DNA from: Phenylobacterium sp.
GTDB taxonomy: Bacteria; Pseudomonadota; Alphaproteobacteria; Caulobacterales; Caulobacteraceae
Assembly (NCBI RefSeq): GCF_030651185.1
Contig: NZ_JAUSCJ010000039.1
Location: 1 to 64,000 of the forward strand
Length of the DNA stretch: 64,000 nucleotides
Reading direction: 5' to 3'
This document shows positions 34,733 to 44,800 of this stretch, piece after piece (positions within the stretch are counted from its first letter, which is position 1; each line of letters begins with the position of its first letter). The notes beneath the pieces are model-generated. The model saw only the letters and a program-made list of their open reading frames with translations, ran no database searches and had not been told where the DNA came from. A program made the translations under genes and the position numbers.

Positions 34733-37201
34733 ATGACCCAGCAAGCTTCCAAGCAGCGTCTCGTCGTCATCGGCAACGGCATGGCCGGGTGCCGGGTGGT
34801 GGAGGACATCCTCAAGCGCGCCCCCGACCACTACGAGATCACCATCTTCGGCGCCGAGCCGCGGGTGAACTACAACCGCATCATGCTCTCGCCGGTGCTG
34901 GCGGGAGAGAAGGCCTTCGACGACATCGTCATCAATGACGAGGCCTGGTACCGCGACAACGCCATCACCCTGCACGCCGGCCGCGCGGTCACCGGGATCG
35001 ACCGGGCGACCAAGACGGTGTCGGCCGAGGGCGGACTGTCGGTCGCCTACGACCGGCTGATCCTGGCGAGCGGTTCGGACCCCGTCCGCCTGCCTCTGCC
35101 GGGCGCGGACCTGAAGGGCGTGGTCACCTTCCGCGACCTGGATGACGTGGAGCAGATGGTGGCCGCCGCCGACGCCGGTGGCGCGGCGGTGGTGATCGGC
35201 GGGGGCCTGCTGGGTCTGGAGGCCGCCTACGGCCTGGCCAAGCGCGGCATGAAGGCCACCGTGGTCCACCTGATGGACGTGCTGATGGAGCGCCAGCTCG
35301 ACTCGGCCGCGGGCTTCCTGCTCACCGAGGCGCTCTCGCAGCGCGGCGTGGAGACGGTGCTGTCGGCCCAGTCCGAAGCCATCCTCGGCGAGGACGGCAA
35401 GGTCAGCGGCCTGAAGCTGTCGGACGGCCGCGTGCTGCCCTGTTCCATCCTGGTGATGGCCGTCGGCATCCGGCCCAATACGGCGCTGGCCAAGGCCGCC
35501 GGTCTCGGCGTGGCGCGCGGCGTGGTGGTCGACGACCAGATGCGCACCGACGATCCTGACATCTATGCGGTGGGCGAATGCGCCGAGCATCGGGGCGTGG
35601 CCTACGGTCTGGTCGCTCCCATCTGGGACATGTGCAAGACCCTGGCGGCGGCGCTCACCGGCGACGAGGCCAGCGCCTATGGCGGCTCCATGCTCTCGAC
35701 CCGGCTGAAGGTGTCCGGCGTGGACGTCTTCTCGGCCGGCGCCTTCGCGGGCGGAGAGGGTTGCGAGGACATCGTGTTCCGCGACGCGGGCCGTGGCGTC
35801 TACAAGCGCGTGGTCCTGGAAAACGGCAAGGTGGCCGGCGCGGTGCTGTTCGGCGACGCCGCCGATGGCGGCTGGTACTTCGACCTGATGCGTCAGGGGG
35901 CCGATGTCAGCGGCATCCGCGAGACCTTGATCTTCGGCCAGGCCATCACGGAGGGCCTGTCGGGCCTGGACCCTAGTTCGGCCGTTGCGGCCATGTCCGA
36001 CGACCAGGAGGTCTGCGGCTGCAACGGCGTGTGCAAGGGGCAGATCACCGGGGCCATCACGGCCCAGGGGCTCACCACGCTGGACGCCGTGCGCGGCGTC
36101 ACCAAGGCCTCGGCCTCCTGCGGCTCCTGCACGCCGCTGGTGGAGAAGCTGCTGAAGCTGACCCTGGGCGACGGCTTCCAGGTTCAGACTGGCCCCGCGC
36201 CGATGTGCAAGTGCACGAGCCACACCCACGACGTGGTCCGGCGCGCGATCGTCGAGGGCGGGCTGAAGTCCATGCCGGCCATCCACCAGGCCCTGGAATG
36301 GACGACTCCGGACGGCTGCGCCTCGTGCCGGCCGGCGCTCAACTACTACCTGATCTGCGCCTGGCCGGGAGACTACCAGGACGACAAGCAGTCGCGGTTC
36401 ATCAACGAGCGGGTCCACGCCAACATCCAGAAGGACGGGACCTATTCCGTCGTGCCGCGCATGTGGGGTGGCATGACCACGCCCGACGAACTGCGGGCCA
36501 TCGCCGACGTGGCCGACAAGTTCGCCATTCCGGCGGTCAAGGTGACGGGCGGCCAGCGCATCGACCTGCTGGGGGTCAAGAAGGACGACCTGCCGGCGGT
36601 CTGGGCCGACCTCAACGCGGCCGGCATGGTCTCGGGTCACGCCTACGCCAAGGGGCTGCGCACGGTGAAGACCTGCGTCGGCGCCGACTGGTGCCGGTTC
36701 GGGACCCAGGACTCCACGGGCCTGGGCATCCGGCTGGAGAAGTTCATGTGGGGGTCCTGGACGCCCGCCAAGGTCAAGCTGGCGGTATCGGGCTGCCCCC
36801 GCAATTGCGCGGAGGCGACCTGCAAGGATGTCGGCGTCATCTGCGTCGACAGTGGCTACGAGATCCATGTCGGCGGCGCCGCGGGCCTGCATATCCGCGG
36901 CACGGAGATCCTGACCAAGGTCGCCACCGAGGAGGAGGCGATGTGGACCATCTGCGCCCTGGTGCAGCTCTACCGCGAGCAGGGCTGGTACTTGGAGCGG
37001 ATCTACAAGTGGATGGACCGGGTCGGGCTCGACAGCATCAAGGCGGCCCTGGCCGACCCTGACGACCGCCGCGCGCTCTATGACCGCTTCGCCTATTCGC
37101 AGCGCTTCTCGCGCATCGATCCGTGGGCGGAACGCGTCGCCGGCCGCCACACCGAAGAGTTCAATCCGCTTAGCCGCCGCCTGGAGTTCGAACCCGCATG
37201 A
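34733..37201 (+). CDS. nirB: Assimilatory nitrite reductase NAD(P)H-dependent large subunit
   Basis: 822 residues. VVIGNGMAGCRVV is the FAD-binding Rossmann start; a second nucleotide fold VVIGGGLLGLEAAYGL begins near residue 154. CGCNGVCKGQITGAI plus CGSCTPLV (about 425-465) form the BFD-like [2Fe-2S] domain. The C-terminal sirohaem reductase part has CVGADWCRFG and SGCPRNCAEATC, the four cysteines of the 4Fe-4S/sirohaem site. It reduces nitrite to ammonium in the cytoplasm. nirD overlaps its end (ATGA). Confidence 0.96.
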   Translation: MTQQASKQRLVVIGNGMAGCRVVEDILKRAPDHYEITIFGAEPRVNYNRIMLSPVLAGEKAFDDIVINDEAWYRDNAITLHAGRAVTGIDRATKTVSAEGGLSVAYDRLILASGSDPVRLPLPGADLKGVVTFRDLDDVEQMVAAADAGGAAVVIGGGLLGLEAAYGLAKRGMKATVVHLMDVLMERQLDSAAGFLLTEALSQRGVETVLSAQSEAILGEDGKVSGLKLSDGRVLPCSILVMAVGIRPNTALAKAAGLGVARGVVVDDQMRTDDPDIYAVGECAEHRGVAYGLVAPIWDMCKTLAAALTGDEASAYGGSMLSTRLKVSGVDVFSAGAFAGGEGCEDIVFRDAGRGVYKRVVLENGKVAGAVLFGDAADGGWYFDLMRQGADVSGIRETLIFGQAITEGLSGLDPSSAVAAMSDDQEVCGCNGVCKGQITGAITAQGLTTLDAVRGVTKASASCGSCTPLVEKLLKLTLGDGFQVQTGPAPMCKCTSHTHDVVRRAIVEGGLKSMPAIHQALEWTTPDGCASCRPALNYYLICAWPGDYQDDKQSRFINERVHANIQKDGTYSVVPRMWGGMTTPDELRAIADVADKFAIPAVKVTGGQRIDLLGVKKDDLPAVWADLNAAGMVSGHAYAKGLRTVKTCVGADWCRFGTQDSTGLGIRLEKFMWGSWTPAKVKLAVSGCPRNCAEATCKDVGVICVDSGYEIHVGGAAGLHIRGTEILTKVATEEEAMWTICALVQLYREQGWYLERIYKWMDRVGLDSIKAALADPDDRRALYDRFAYSQRFSRIDPWAERVAGRHTEEFNPLSRRLEFEPA

Positions 37202-37545
37202 ACGCCCTCGTCAAGGAACCCGCCATCCTCTGGACCGACGTCGGCGCGGTGACCGACATCCCGCGCCGTGGGGCCCGCCGCGTGCCCAGCCCGCGGGGCG
37301 ACATCGCCATCTTCCGCACCGGCGACGGGGCCGTCTTCGCCCTGATGGACAAGTGCCCCCACAAGGGCGGTCCGCTCAGCCAGGGGATCGTGCACGGCCA
37401 GTCGGTGACCTGCCCGCTGCATGGCCGGGTCATCGATCTCGCCACCGGCGAGGGGACCGGCGCCGACAAGGGCCACGGCTGCGCGCCGGTGGTTCCGCTG
37501 GAGGTGGTGGACGGCCGCCTGATGCTGGGCGTGGTCGGAGGCTAG
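37198..37545 (+). CDS. nirD: Nitrite reductase small subunit (Rieske-like)
   Basis: 115 residues. CPHKGGPLSQGIVHGQSVTCPLHGRVIDLATG holds two CxH pairs, spaced as in Rieske [2Fe-2S] proteins; many enteric NirD proteins lack these ligands, so this is the cluster-bearing form. It joins NirB to complete nitrite reductase. The start overlaps nirB, and the nitrate reductase gene follows after 4 bases. Confidence 0.94.
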   Translation: MNALVKEPAILWTDVGAVTDIPRRGARRVPSPRGDIAIFRTGDGAVFALMDKCPHKGGPLSQGIVHGQSVTCPLHGRVIDLATGEGTGADKGHGCAPVVPLEVVDGRLMLGVVGG

Positions 37546-37549
37546 ACCC

Positions 37550-40225
37550 GTGGCCGACGGCTCCCTCGTCCCCGCCGTCAAGACCACCTGCCCCTATTGC
37601 GGCGTGGGGTGCGGCGTCTCGGGCGTGGTGGCCCAGGGCCGGAGCCTGGCGGTGAGCGGCGACATCTCCCACCCGGCCAACGAAGGTCGGCTGTGTTCCA
37701 AGGGTTCGACGCTCGGGGCTACAGTGGGCCTGGAGGGCCGGCTGCTCAGCCCGATGATCGGCGAGCGGGAAGTAGGCTGGTCGGAAGCGACATCCCTGGT
37801 GGCCCGCCGGTTCGCCCAGACCATCGCTCGCCATGGCCCGGACTCGGTGGCCTTCTATGTCTCGGGCCAGCTGCTGACCGAGGACTATTACGCCGCCAAC
37901 AAGCTGATGAAGGGCTTCATCGGTTCGGGGAATATCGACACCAATTCCCGGCTCTGCATGGCCTCGGCGGTGGCGGCCCACAAGCAGGCCTTCGGCGCCG
38001 ACCTGGTGCCCGGCTGCTATGAGGACCTCGATCTCGCCGACCTGGTGGTGTTCAGTGGCCACAACGCGGCCTGGACCCATCCGGTGCTGTTCCGCCGCAT
38101 GGAGGCCCAGCGCGTCCGGGGTCAGCGTCACGTGGTCATCGACCCGCGCCGTACCGACACCGCCGAGGTGGCCGACCTTCACCTGCCCCTGGCGCCACAG
38201 ATGGACGTGCGGCTGTGGAACGGTCTGCTGGCCGACCTGATCTCGCGCGGGGCCATCGACCGCAGCTTCATCGCCGAGCACGTCAACGGCTTCGCCAGCG
38301 TGGAGGCCGAGCTTGCCAAAGCCGACCAGTCGCCGGCCGCCGTGGCCGCCGACTGCGGACTGGCGCTGGCCGATCTCCAGACCTTCTTTTCGATGTTCGT
38401 CGAGACCCCCAAGACCGTCAGCCTGTTCTCCATGGGCGCCAACCAGTCGGCCCAGGGCGTGTCCAAGGGCCTGGCGATCCTCAACGCCCACCTGGCGACC
38501 GGACGCATCGGCAAGCCCGGCGCCTGTCCCTTTTCGATCACCGGCCAGCCCAACGCCATGGGCGGCCGCGAGACCGGCGGCATGGCCAACACCCTGGCCG
38601 GTCACATGGACTTCGCCCCGGACGACGTGGCCCGCGTGGCCCGCTTCTGGGGTGCGCCGAAGACCTCGCCCAAGCCCGGCCTGAAGGCTGTCGACATGTT
38701 CGAGGCCGTCCACGACGGGCGGATCAAGGCCATCTGGGTCATGGCCACCAACCCGGCCGTGAGCATGCCGGACGCCGGACGTGTGCGCGAGGCCCTGGCC
38801 AAGTGCCCCTTCGTCGTCGTCTCCGACTGCATGGCCGACACCGACACCATGGCCTTCGCCCACGTGAAGCTGCCGGCCCTGGCCTGGGGCGAGAAGGATG
38901 GCACGGTCACCAATTCGGAGCGGCGGATCTCCCGCCAGCGTGCCCTCTTCCCGGCGCCGGGCCAGGCCAAGGCCGACTGGCGGATCGTCGCCGAGGTGGC
39001 TGACGCCATGGGCTTCGGCGACGCCTTTTCCTGGGCCAGCCAGGCCAGCGTGTTCCGCGAATGGACCCGCCTCACGGCGTTTGAGAACCTCAGCCGAACA
39101 CTCAACCTGTCGGGCCTCGTGGGCCTGTCGCAGGCGGGCTACGACGAGCTTGCGCCGGTCCAGTGGCCGGTAGGCACCGACCGCCTGGGCACGCCGCGCC
39201 TGTTCACCGATGGGACCTTCCAGACGCTGGATGGGCGGGCCAACATGATGCCGGTCGCCCCCAAAGGCCCGGCCACCGCCTGCGATCCGGCCTTTCCCCT
39301 CTCGCTCAACACCGGCCGCATCCGCGACCAGTGGCACACCCTGACCCGCACGGGCCTGGCCGCCGACCTGTGGCGTCACGCGCCGGAGCCCTTCGTGGAG
39401 ATCCACCCGGAGGATGCCGCCGCCGTCGGGGTCACCGAGGGCGTCCTGACCCGGGTGCAGACCGTGCGCGGCGAGGCCGTGGCGCTGGCCCGGCTGACCG
39501 ACCGCCAGCGGCAGGGTGGGGTGTTCATGCCGATGCACTGGACCAAGGCCTATGCGCCTTCCGGGCGGTCCAATGCGCTGATCGCGCCCAATATCGACCC
39601 CACCTCCGGGCAGCCGGAGTTCAAGCACACGCCCGCTCGGGTGCGCGCTTATCGCGAAACCTGGAAGGGCTTCCTGATCGACCGCAGGGGCTTCGCCCCG
39701 CCGGAGGGCGCGGACCTGATCTGGCGGCGCATCCCGCAGACCGCCTGCACCCTGCACGAGTTCGCCGGGCGTGGAGACGAGGATGAGCGCGAGGGTCTGC
39801 GCCGCTGGATCGGCGAGCCCACGGGTGAGTTGCTGAGCTATGGCGATCTCGCCACCGGCGCGCGGCGCGACGCCTGGATTACCGGCGATCGGTTGGAGCG
39901 CGTGCTGTTCGTCGCCACCGGCGGCGCCCTGCCGCCCCGCGACTGGCTGGCCGACCTCTTCGAGCAGGACGTTCCCCCCGCCGCGCGCGCCACCCTGCTG
40001 TTTGGCCGTCCGCCCGGTCCCGTGATCGACAAGGGGCCCACCGTCTGCGCCTGCCTGAAGGTTGGCGCCCGCACCATCGACGATGCCGTACGTGGCGGAG
40101 CCGCCACCGTTGAGGCCATCGGCGCAGCCACCGGCGCCGGGACCAATTGCGGCTCCTGCCGCCCCGAGATCGCCCGCCGCATCGCCGCGCTCAACACCAT
40201 CAAGGAGACCCAGGATGCCGCATGA
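37550..40225 (+). CDS. nasA: Assimilatory nitrate reductase catalytic subunit
   Basis: 891 residues from GTG 37550. The N-terminus has the 4Fe-4S motif TTCPYCGVGCGV with a later RLCSKG cysteine. A molybdopterin oxidoreductase body follows: SNxR-like INTNSRLCMASAVAAHK with Cys 143 region as probable molybdenum ligand, HNAAWTHPVLFRR, GQPNAMGGRETG, and the C-terminal molydopterin dinucleotide-binding fold starting LNTGRIRDQWHT. The last 60 residues are a BFD-like [2Fe-2S] domain (VCACLKVG and CGSCRPEI). It reduces nitrate to nitrite in the cytoplasm. No separate electron-transfer subunit is encoded nearby. The literature uses nasA, nasC or narB for this role. Confidence 0.94.
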   Translation: MADGSLVPAVKTTCPYCGVGCGVSGVVAQGRSLAVSGDISHPANEGRLCSKGSTLGATVGLEGRLLSPMIGEREVGWSEATSLVARRFAQTIARHGPDSVAFYVSGQLLTEDYYAANKLMKGFIGSGNIDTNSRLCMASAVAAHKQAFGADLVPGCYEDLDLADLVVFSGHNAAWTHPVLFRRMEAQRVRGQRHVVIDPRRTDTAEVADLHLPLAPQMDVRLWNGLLADLISRGAIDRSFIAEHVNGFASVEAELAKADQSPAAVAADCGLALADLQTFFSMFVETPKTVSLFSMGANQSAQGVSKGLAILNAHLATGRIGKPGACPFSITGQPNAMGGRETGGMANTLAGHMDFAPDDVARVARFWGAPKTSPKPGLKAVDMFEAVHDGRIKAIWVMATNPAVSMPDAGRVREALAKCPFVVVSDCMADTDTMAFAHVKLPALAWGEKDGTVTNSERRISRQRALFPAPGQAKADWRIVAEVADAMGFGDAFSWASQASVFREWTRLTAFENLSRTLNLSGLVGLSQAGYDELAPVQWPVGTDRLGTPRLFTDGTFQTLDGRANMMPVAPKGPATACDPAFPLSLNTGRIRDQWHTLTRTGLAADLWRHAPEPFVEIHPEDAAAVGVTEGVLTRVQTVRGEAVALARLTDRQRQGGVFMPMHWTKAYAPSGRSNALIAPNIDPTSGQPEFKHTPARVRAYRETWKGFLIDRRGFAPPEGADLIWRRIPQTACTLHEFAGRGDEDEREGLRRWIGEPTGELLSYGDLATGARRDAWITGDRLERVLFVATGGALPPRDWLADLFEQDVPPAARATLLFGRPPGPVIDKGPTVCACLKVGARTIDDAVRGGAATVEAIGAATGAGTNCGSCRPEIARRIAALNTIKETQDAA

Positions 40226-40988
40226 TCTCGGTCAGGTGCTGCTGGTGGGCGCAGGCCCCGGTCCCGCCGACCTGATGACGGTCCGCGCCATGCGCGCGGT
40301 CCAGGGCGCCCAGGCCCTGCTCTATGACGCCCTTGTCGGGCCCGAGATCCTCGACCTGGCGCCGGCCACCTGTATCCGCATCCAGACCGGCAAGCGGGCG
40401 GGGCGGACCAGCATGGCGCAGGACACGATCAACCGCCTGATGCTGCGGCTTTCGCGGCGCGGCCTGAGGGTGGTGCGGCTAAAGGGCGGCGATCCCTCGA
40501 TCTTCGGCCGGGTGGGGGAGGAGAGCGCCTTCCTGAAATCGCACGGCGTGCCGGTGGAGACCGTGCCCGGCGTCACCACCGCCTGCGCGGCGGCGGCCCA
40601 GTTCGACTTCCCCCTGACCCATCGCCGCCTGGCGCGGCGCGTGGTGTTCGCCACCGCGACCCTGACCGCGGGCCGGCTGGTGGCCGACTGGGACGGCGCG
40701 GCCGATCCAGAGACCACTCTGGCCATCTATATGGGCGGGGCCGCCGCCGAGCAGATCCGCGCCCGCCTGATCGCCGCGGGCCGAGCACCCGCCACCCCGG
40801 TGGCGGTGATCGAGAATGTCGGCAGCCTGGACGCGCGGTTCGTTACCGGCTCGCTGGAGGGCCTGCCGGCCCTGGCCGCGACCACCGGCGGCGGACCGGT
40901 GATGATCGTGGTGGGCGACGTCACCGCCCTGGCGTCCGGCGCTCTCCGCCAGGCGCCCGCAGATATCGTCCACGCCCTGCGCGCTTGA
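40215..40988 (+). CDS. cobA: Uroporphyrinogen-III C-methyltransferase (SUMT)
   Basis: 257 residues from ATG 40215, inside the last codons of the nitrate reductase gene, with AAGGAG about 9 bases upstream. VLLVGAGPGPADLMTVRAMRAV is signature 1, VVRLKGGDPSIFGRVGEE signature 2, and VPGVTTACAAAA the SAM-binding loop. It makes precorrin-2 from uroporphyrinogen III. Its place in the operon shows it supplies sirohaem for NirB. No separate dehydrogenase/ferrochelatase domain is fused here. Confidence 0.93.
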   Translation: MPHDLGQVLLVGAGPGPADLMTVRAMRAVQGAQALLYDALVGPEILDLAPATCIRIQTGKRAGRTSMAQDTINRLMLRLSRRGLRVVRLKGGDPSIFGRVGEESAFLKSHGVPVETVPGVTTACAAAAQFDFPLTHRRLARRVVFATATLTAGRLVADWDGAADPETTLAIYMGGAAAEQIRARLIAAGRAPATPVAVIENVGSLDARFVTGSLEGLPALAATTGGGPVMIVVGDVTALASGALRQAPADIVHALRA

Positions 40989-40992
40989 CCGT

Positions 40993-41043
40993 CAGGCCCA
41001 AGCTGGAACATGCTTTCCAGACCGCACCCAAGCTGCGGGCCTG
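40993..41043. terminator. Structured intergenic element after cobA
   Basis: An outer stem CAGGCCC (40993-40999) with GGGCCTG (41037-41043) encloses an inner hairpin CTGGAA-CATGCT-TTCCAG (41003-41020). It lies just past the cobA stop and before the GntR-family gene. No strong U-run follows on the plus strand. It may be a processed or weak terminator, or a leader of the regulator gene. Confidence 0.4.
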
Positions 41044-41100
41044 GAGGTGTCTCATTTCGCACGCTGACCTGGTCGCGCGCGGCGCGCCGGCGAACCGCCG

Positions 41101-41823
41101 ATGAGGACCACCCACGGCCGTAGCTTCACCCACGACATCGTCCAGCGCCTGGGCCAGGAGATCGTCTGCGGCGTCTATGGCGCGCAGAACCCGTTCCCCA
41201 TCGAGGCCGAGCTGTGCAAGCGCCTGGGGGTGAGCCGCAGCGTGCTGCGCGAGGCGGTCAAGATGCTGACCACCAAGGGCCTGCTGAACGCCCGCCCGCG
41301 CCAGGGCACCTGGGTGGAGCCGGAGACCAACTGGAACCTGCTGGACCCCGATGTGCTGCGCTGGTTCCTGGAGCGCAAGTTCTCGCCGACCCTGCTGTTG
41401 GAGTTCACCCAGGTGCGGTTGGCCATCGAGCCCATGGCCGCCTCCATGGCCGCGCGCCTGGCCACCGATGAGGCCAAGGCCGCCATCATCGCCGCCCTCG
41501 ACCGCATGAAGGCCGCCGAGCGGGGCGAGGACGATCCGCTGGAGTCGGACATCGCCTTCCACGTGGCCATCCTGCGGGCGAGCGGAAACCGTTTCCTCAC
41601 CCAGATGCGCGACCTGATCGACGTCGCCCTGCGCACCTCCATCCGCCTGACCAATCGCCGCAAGGGCGTCCGCCTGGCCAGCATCGCCGACCACCAGAAG
41701 GTCTCCGACGCCATCCTTGCCGGCGACACCGAGGGCGCCAGCCGCGCGATGCGCGAGCTGATGCTGGAGGCCCTGGTGCTGATTGAGCAGGAAGCCGCGG
41801 CGGGGAAGGCCGCGGGCGCCTAG
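41101..41823 (+). CDS. FadR-subfamily GntR transcription regulator
   Basis: 240 residues. Winged helix at residues about 8-75: FPIEAELCKRLGVSRSVLREAVKMLTTKGLLNARPRQGTWV. The C-terminal FCD domain has the metal and ligand site pattern: EFTQVRLAIEPMAASMAA, an SDIAFHVAILRASGN with D and H, and a final DHQKVSDAILAGD His. Members respond to small carboxylic acids or sugar acids. The target is unknown; the convergent giant repeat gene and the upstream nas cluster are its only neighbours. Confidence 0.9.
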   Translation: MRTTHGRSFTHDIVQRLGQEIVCGVYGAQNPFPIEAELCKRLGVSRSVLREAVKMLTTKGLLNARPRQGTWVEPETNWNLLDPDVLRWFLERKFSPTLLLEFTQVRLAIEPMAASMAARLATDEAKAAIIAALDRMKAAERGEDDPLESDIAFHVAILRASGNRFLTQMRDLIDVALRTSIRLTNRRKGVRLASIADHQKVSDAILAGDTEGASRAMRELMLEALVLIEQEAAAGKAAGA

Positions 41824-41852
41824 AGCGCGACATCAGGCGGCAACGGCCGCGA

Positions 41853-44800
41853 TCAGGACGAGCCGGCCTGCATGGCGGCCAGCTGCTCAGGCGTGATGCT
41901 GGCCATCTGGGTGGGGGTGAAGGCGTCGATCTGGGTGCCGTTCAAGGCCATCAGTTCGCGAGGCGTCAGCGCGCTGATGCTGGTGATCGACAGGCTGGCC
42001 ACCTGGGTCACGGTCAGGCCCATCAGCTGGCGGTCGGTGAAGGACGACATCATCGTCCCGTTCAGGCTGTTGAGCTGGGTGGGGGTCAGCGACCCCACCT
42101 GGGTCGAGGTCAGGGCCTCGAACTGGGTGGGCTCGAAGCCGTTCAGGTCGGTGGATTCCAGGTTCGCGATCTGGGTCCCGCTCAGTGACGATACCTGGGT
42201 TTCGGTCAGGGCGTCGAACTGGCTCTCGCTCAGCGCCCGCAGCTGCATCCGCACCAGGCCGCTGAGCTGGGTGACCGTCATGGCCGCCAGTCCGGCGCCG
42301 GTGAGATAGCCGATCTCCGTGGTGGTCAGCGCCCCGATCTGCTCGGTGGTCAGGCCACCAAGCTGGGTCAGGGTCATCTGGGTGATCTGGCTCTCGGTCA
42401 GGCCCGTGATCCCGGCGGTCGACAGGGCCTTGATCTGGGTCGGGGTCAGGGCGCCGAAGCTGGTGGAGGTCAGGGCAGCGATCTGGGTCGGTGTCAGGCT
42501 GCCCACGTCCGAGGCGTCCAGCAGGCCGACCTGCGTGGTCCCCAGCCCCGCCACCTGGGTGGTGGAGAGCGCGCGGACCTGTTCCGGCGTCAGGGCCGCG
42601 AACTGGGTCGAGGTCAGGCCGGTGAGGTCCTCGGTGGAGAGGCCGGAAATGGCGCCGGCCGACAGGGCGGCGACTTCCGTGGCGGTGAAGGCCGCGATCT
42701 GGGTGGCCGAGAGCGCCGGGACCTGATCGGCGGTCAGGCCCGAGACACCGCTCGCCGACAGGGCGGCGATGTGAGTGGTGCTCATCGCCGCGATCTGGGT
42801 CGGGGTCAGGCTGGCGACGTGGGTGGCGGTCAGGCCGCTGACCTCGGTCGCCGTCAGATCGGAGAGCTGGGTCTGGCTGAGCGTCGCGAACTGGGTGGAG
42901 GTCAGGGCGCCGATCTGGGTGGCGTTGAAGCTGGTTAGCTGGGTCTTGGTCAGGCCCGCGATCTCGGTGGGGGTCAGGCCGGTGATGCCGGTCGCCGACA
43001 TGGCGGACAGTTGCGTGGCGCTGAGCGCGGCGAACTGGGTGGGCGTCAGGGCGGCGATGTGTGTCGGAGTCAGACCGCTGACCTCGGCCGGCGTCAGCGC
43101 CGACACCTGGCTCGCGGTGAGGGAGGCGACCTGGGTCGGGGTGAAGGCGCCCACCTGGGTGGCGGTCAGGCTGCTGAACTGGGTCAGGCTCAGGCCCGCG
43201 ATCTCGGTGGCCGTGAGTCCGACGATGCTTTCGGTGGAGATGGCCGCGATCTGGCCCGAGGTCATCGCCCCAAGCTGCGGCTTGGAGAGCCCGGCGATCT
43301 GGGTGGCGGTCAGGCCCGAAACGGCTGTGGCGCTCAGCGCGGCGATCTCGGTGGGGGTAAAGGCCGCCATCTGGGTGGCGTTCAGGACCGCGACGTGGGT
43401 GCTGGCCAGGCCCGCCACGCCGGACGTCGAAAGGGCCGCGATCTGGGCGGCAGTCATCGCCTGGACGTTATCCGCCGTCAGGGCGGCGACCTGGGTGTCG
43501 GCCAGGGCTGAAACCTGGGTCGTGGTGAAGGCCGCAATGCTCGCCGGCGCCAGGCCCGAGATGGCCGTGGCGGACAAGCCGGCGACCTGCCTGGCGGTCA
43601 GGCCGCCAAGCTGGGTGGCGCTGAAGCCATCGACCTGATCCTCCGACAGGGCCGCCATCTGAGTGGCGCTGAGCGCGGCGACCTGCGCCCCGGTGAACCC
43701 GCCGATGTCGGTGGCGCTGAGGCCGGTGATGGCGCTGGCGCTCAGGGCGGCGATCTGGGTCGCCTCCAGGCCCGAGATCTGATCGGCGGTCATGGCCGCC
43801 ATCTGGGTGGAGGTCAGGCCCGCGATCGCCGGCGCCTTGAGCGCGTCGATCTGCGTCGCGGTCAGGGCCGCGATCTGGGTCGGGGTCAGGCCGCCAATCG
43901 CGGTGGCCGAAAGGGCGGCGACCTGAGACGGCGTCAGGGCCGCGATCTGTTCGTTGGAGAGCGCGCCGAGATTGGTGGCGTTGAGGCCCACCACCTGCTT
44001 GGCGGTCAGCCCGTCGAGCTGCGCGGTGGAGAAGCCTTTGATCTGGTCGGCTGACAGGGCCGCCAGCTGGGTGGCGGTCAGGGCGTCGATCTGAGTATCG
44101 GTGAGAGCGCCGATCTCGGTGACGCTCAGGCCGGCCATCGCCGTGGCGGTCAGCGCGCCGATCTGGCTGGCCTCAAGGCTGGCGACCTGGGCGGCGCTCA
44201 TCGCGGCCACCTGGCTGTCGGTCAGACCGGCCATCTCGGTGGTCTTGAAGGCGTCGAGTTGGGTGGTGGTGAGCGCCTCGATCTGGTCGAGGCTCAGCCC
44301 GCCGATGGCCGCCGAGGTCAGGGCGCCGATCTGGCTGGCCGACAGAGCCGCGAACTGGGCGATGCTGAGGGCGCCCAGGGAGGTGGACGTCAGCCCCTTG
44401 AGCTGCAGGGCGGTGAGGCCGGCGATCTGGGTCGTGGTCAGGGCCTCGACCTGATCGCCAGACAGCGCCTGAATCTGTGCCGCCACCAGAGCGCCGACCT
44501 GGGTGGACGACAGGCCCGCGATGTCCTCTGGCGACAGGCCGGCGATGGCGGTCGGGTTGATCGCCGCCACCTGACTGGTCTGCAGAGCGGCGATCTGCTC
44601 TGCGGTCAGAGCCTGGACCAATTCCTCGGTCAGAGCCCGCACCTGAGCGACGCTCAGGGACGTGACCTGGGTCGTGGAAAGGGCGCCGAGCTGCTCGGAG
44701 GAGAAGGCCGCCAGGGTGGTGGCGCCCAGGCCCTTGATCTGGGTGGTGGTCAGGGCCGCGACATCGGTGGTGGAGAGCGCCGACATGGCCGTGGCCGACA

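Noticed and set aside
34424-39757. Very long minus-strand frames under nirB and the nitrate reductase gene
   Set aside because: The plus-strand proteins have complete cofactor motifs; the minus frames are Gly/His/Arg-rich shadows common in GC-rich DNA.
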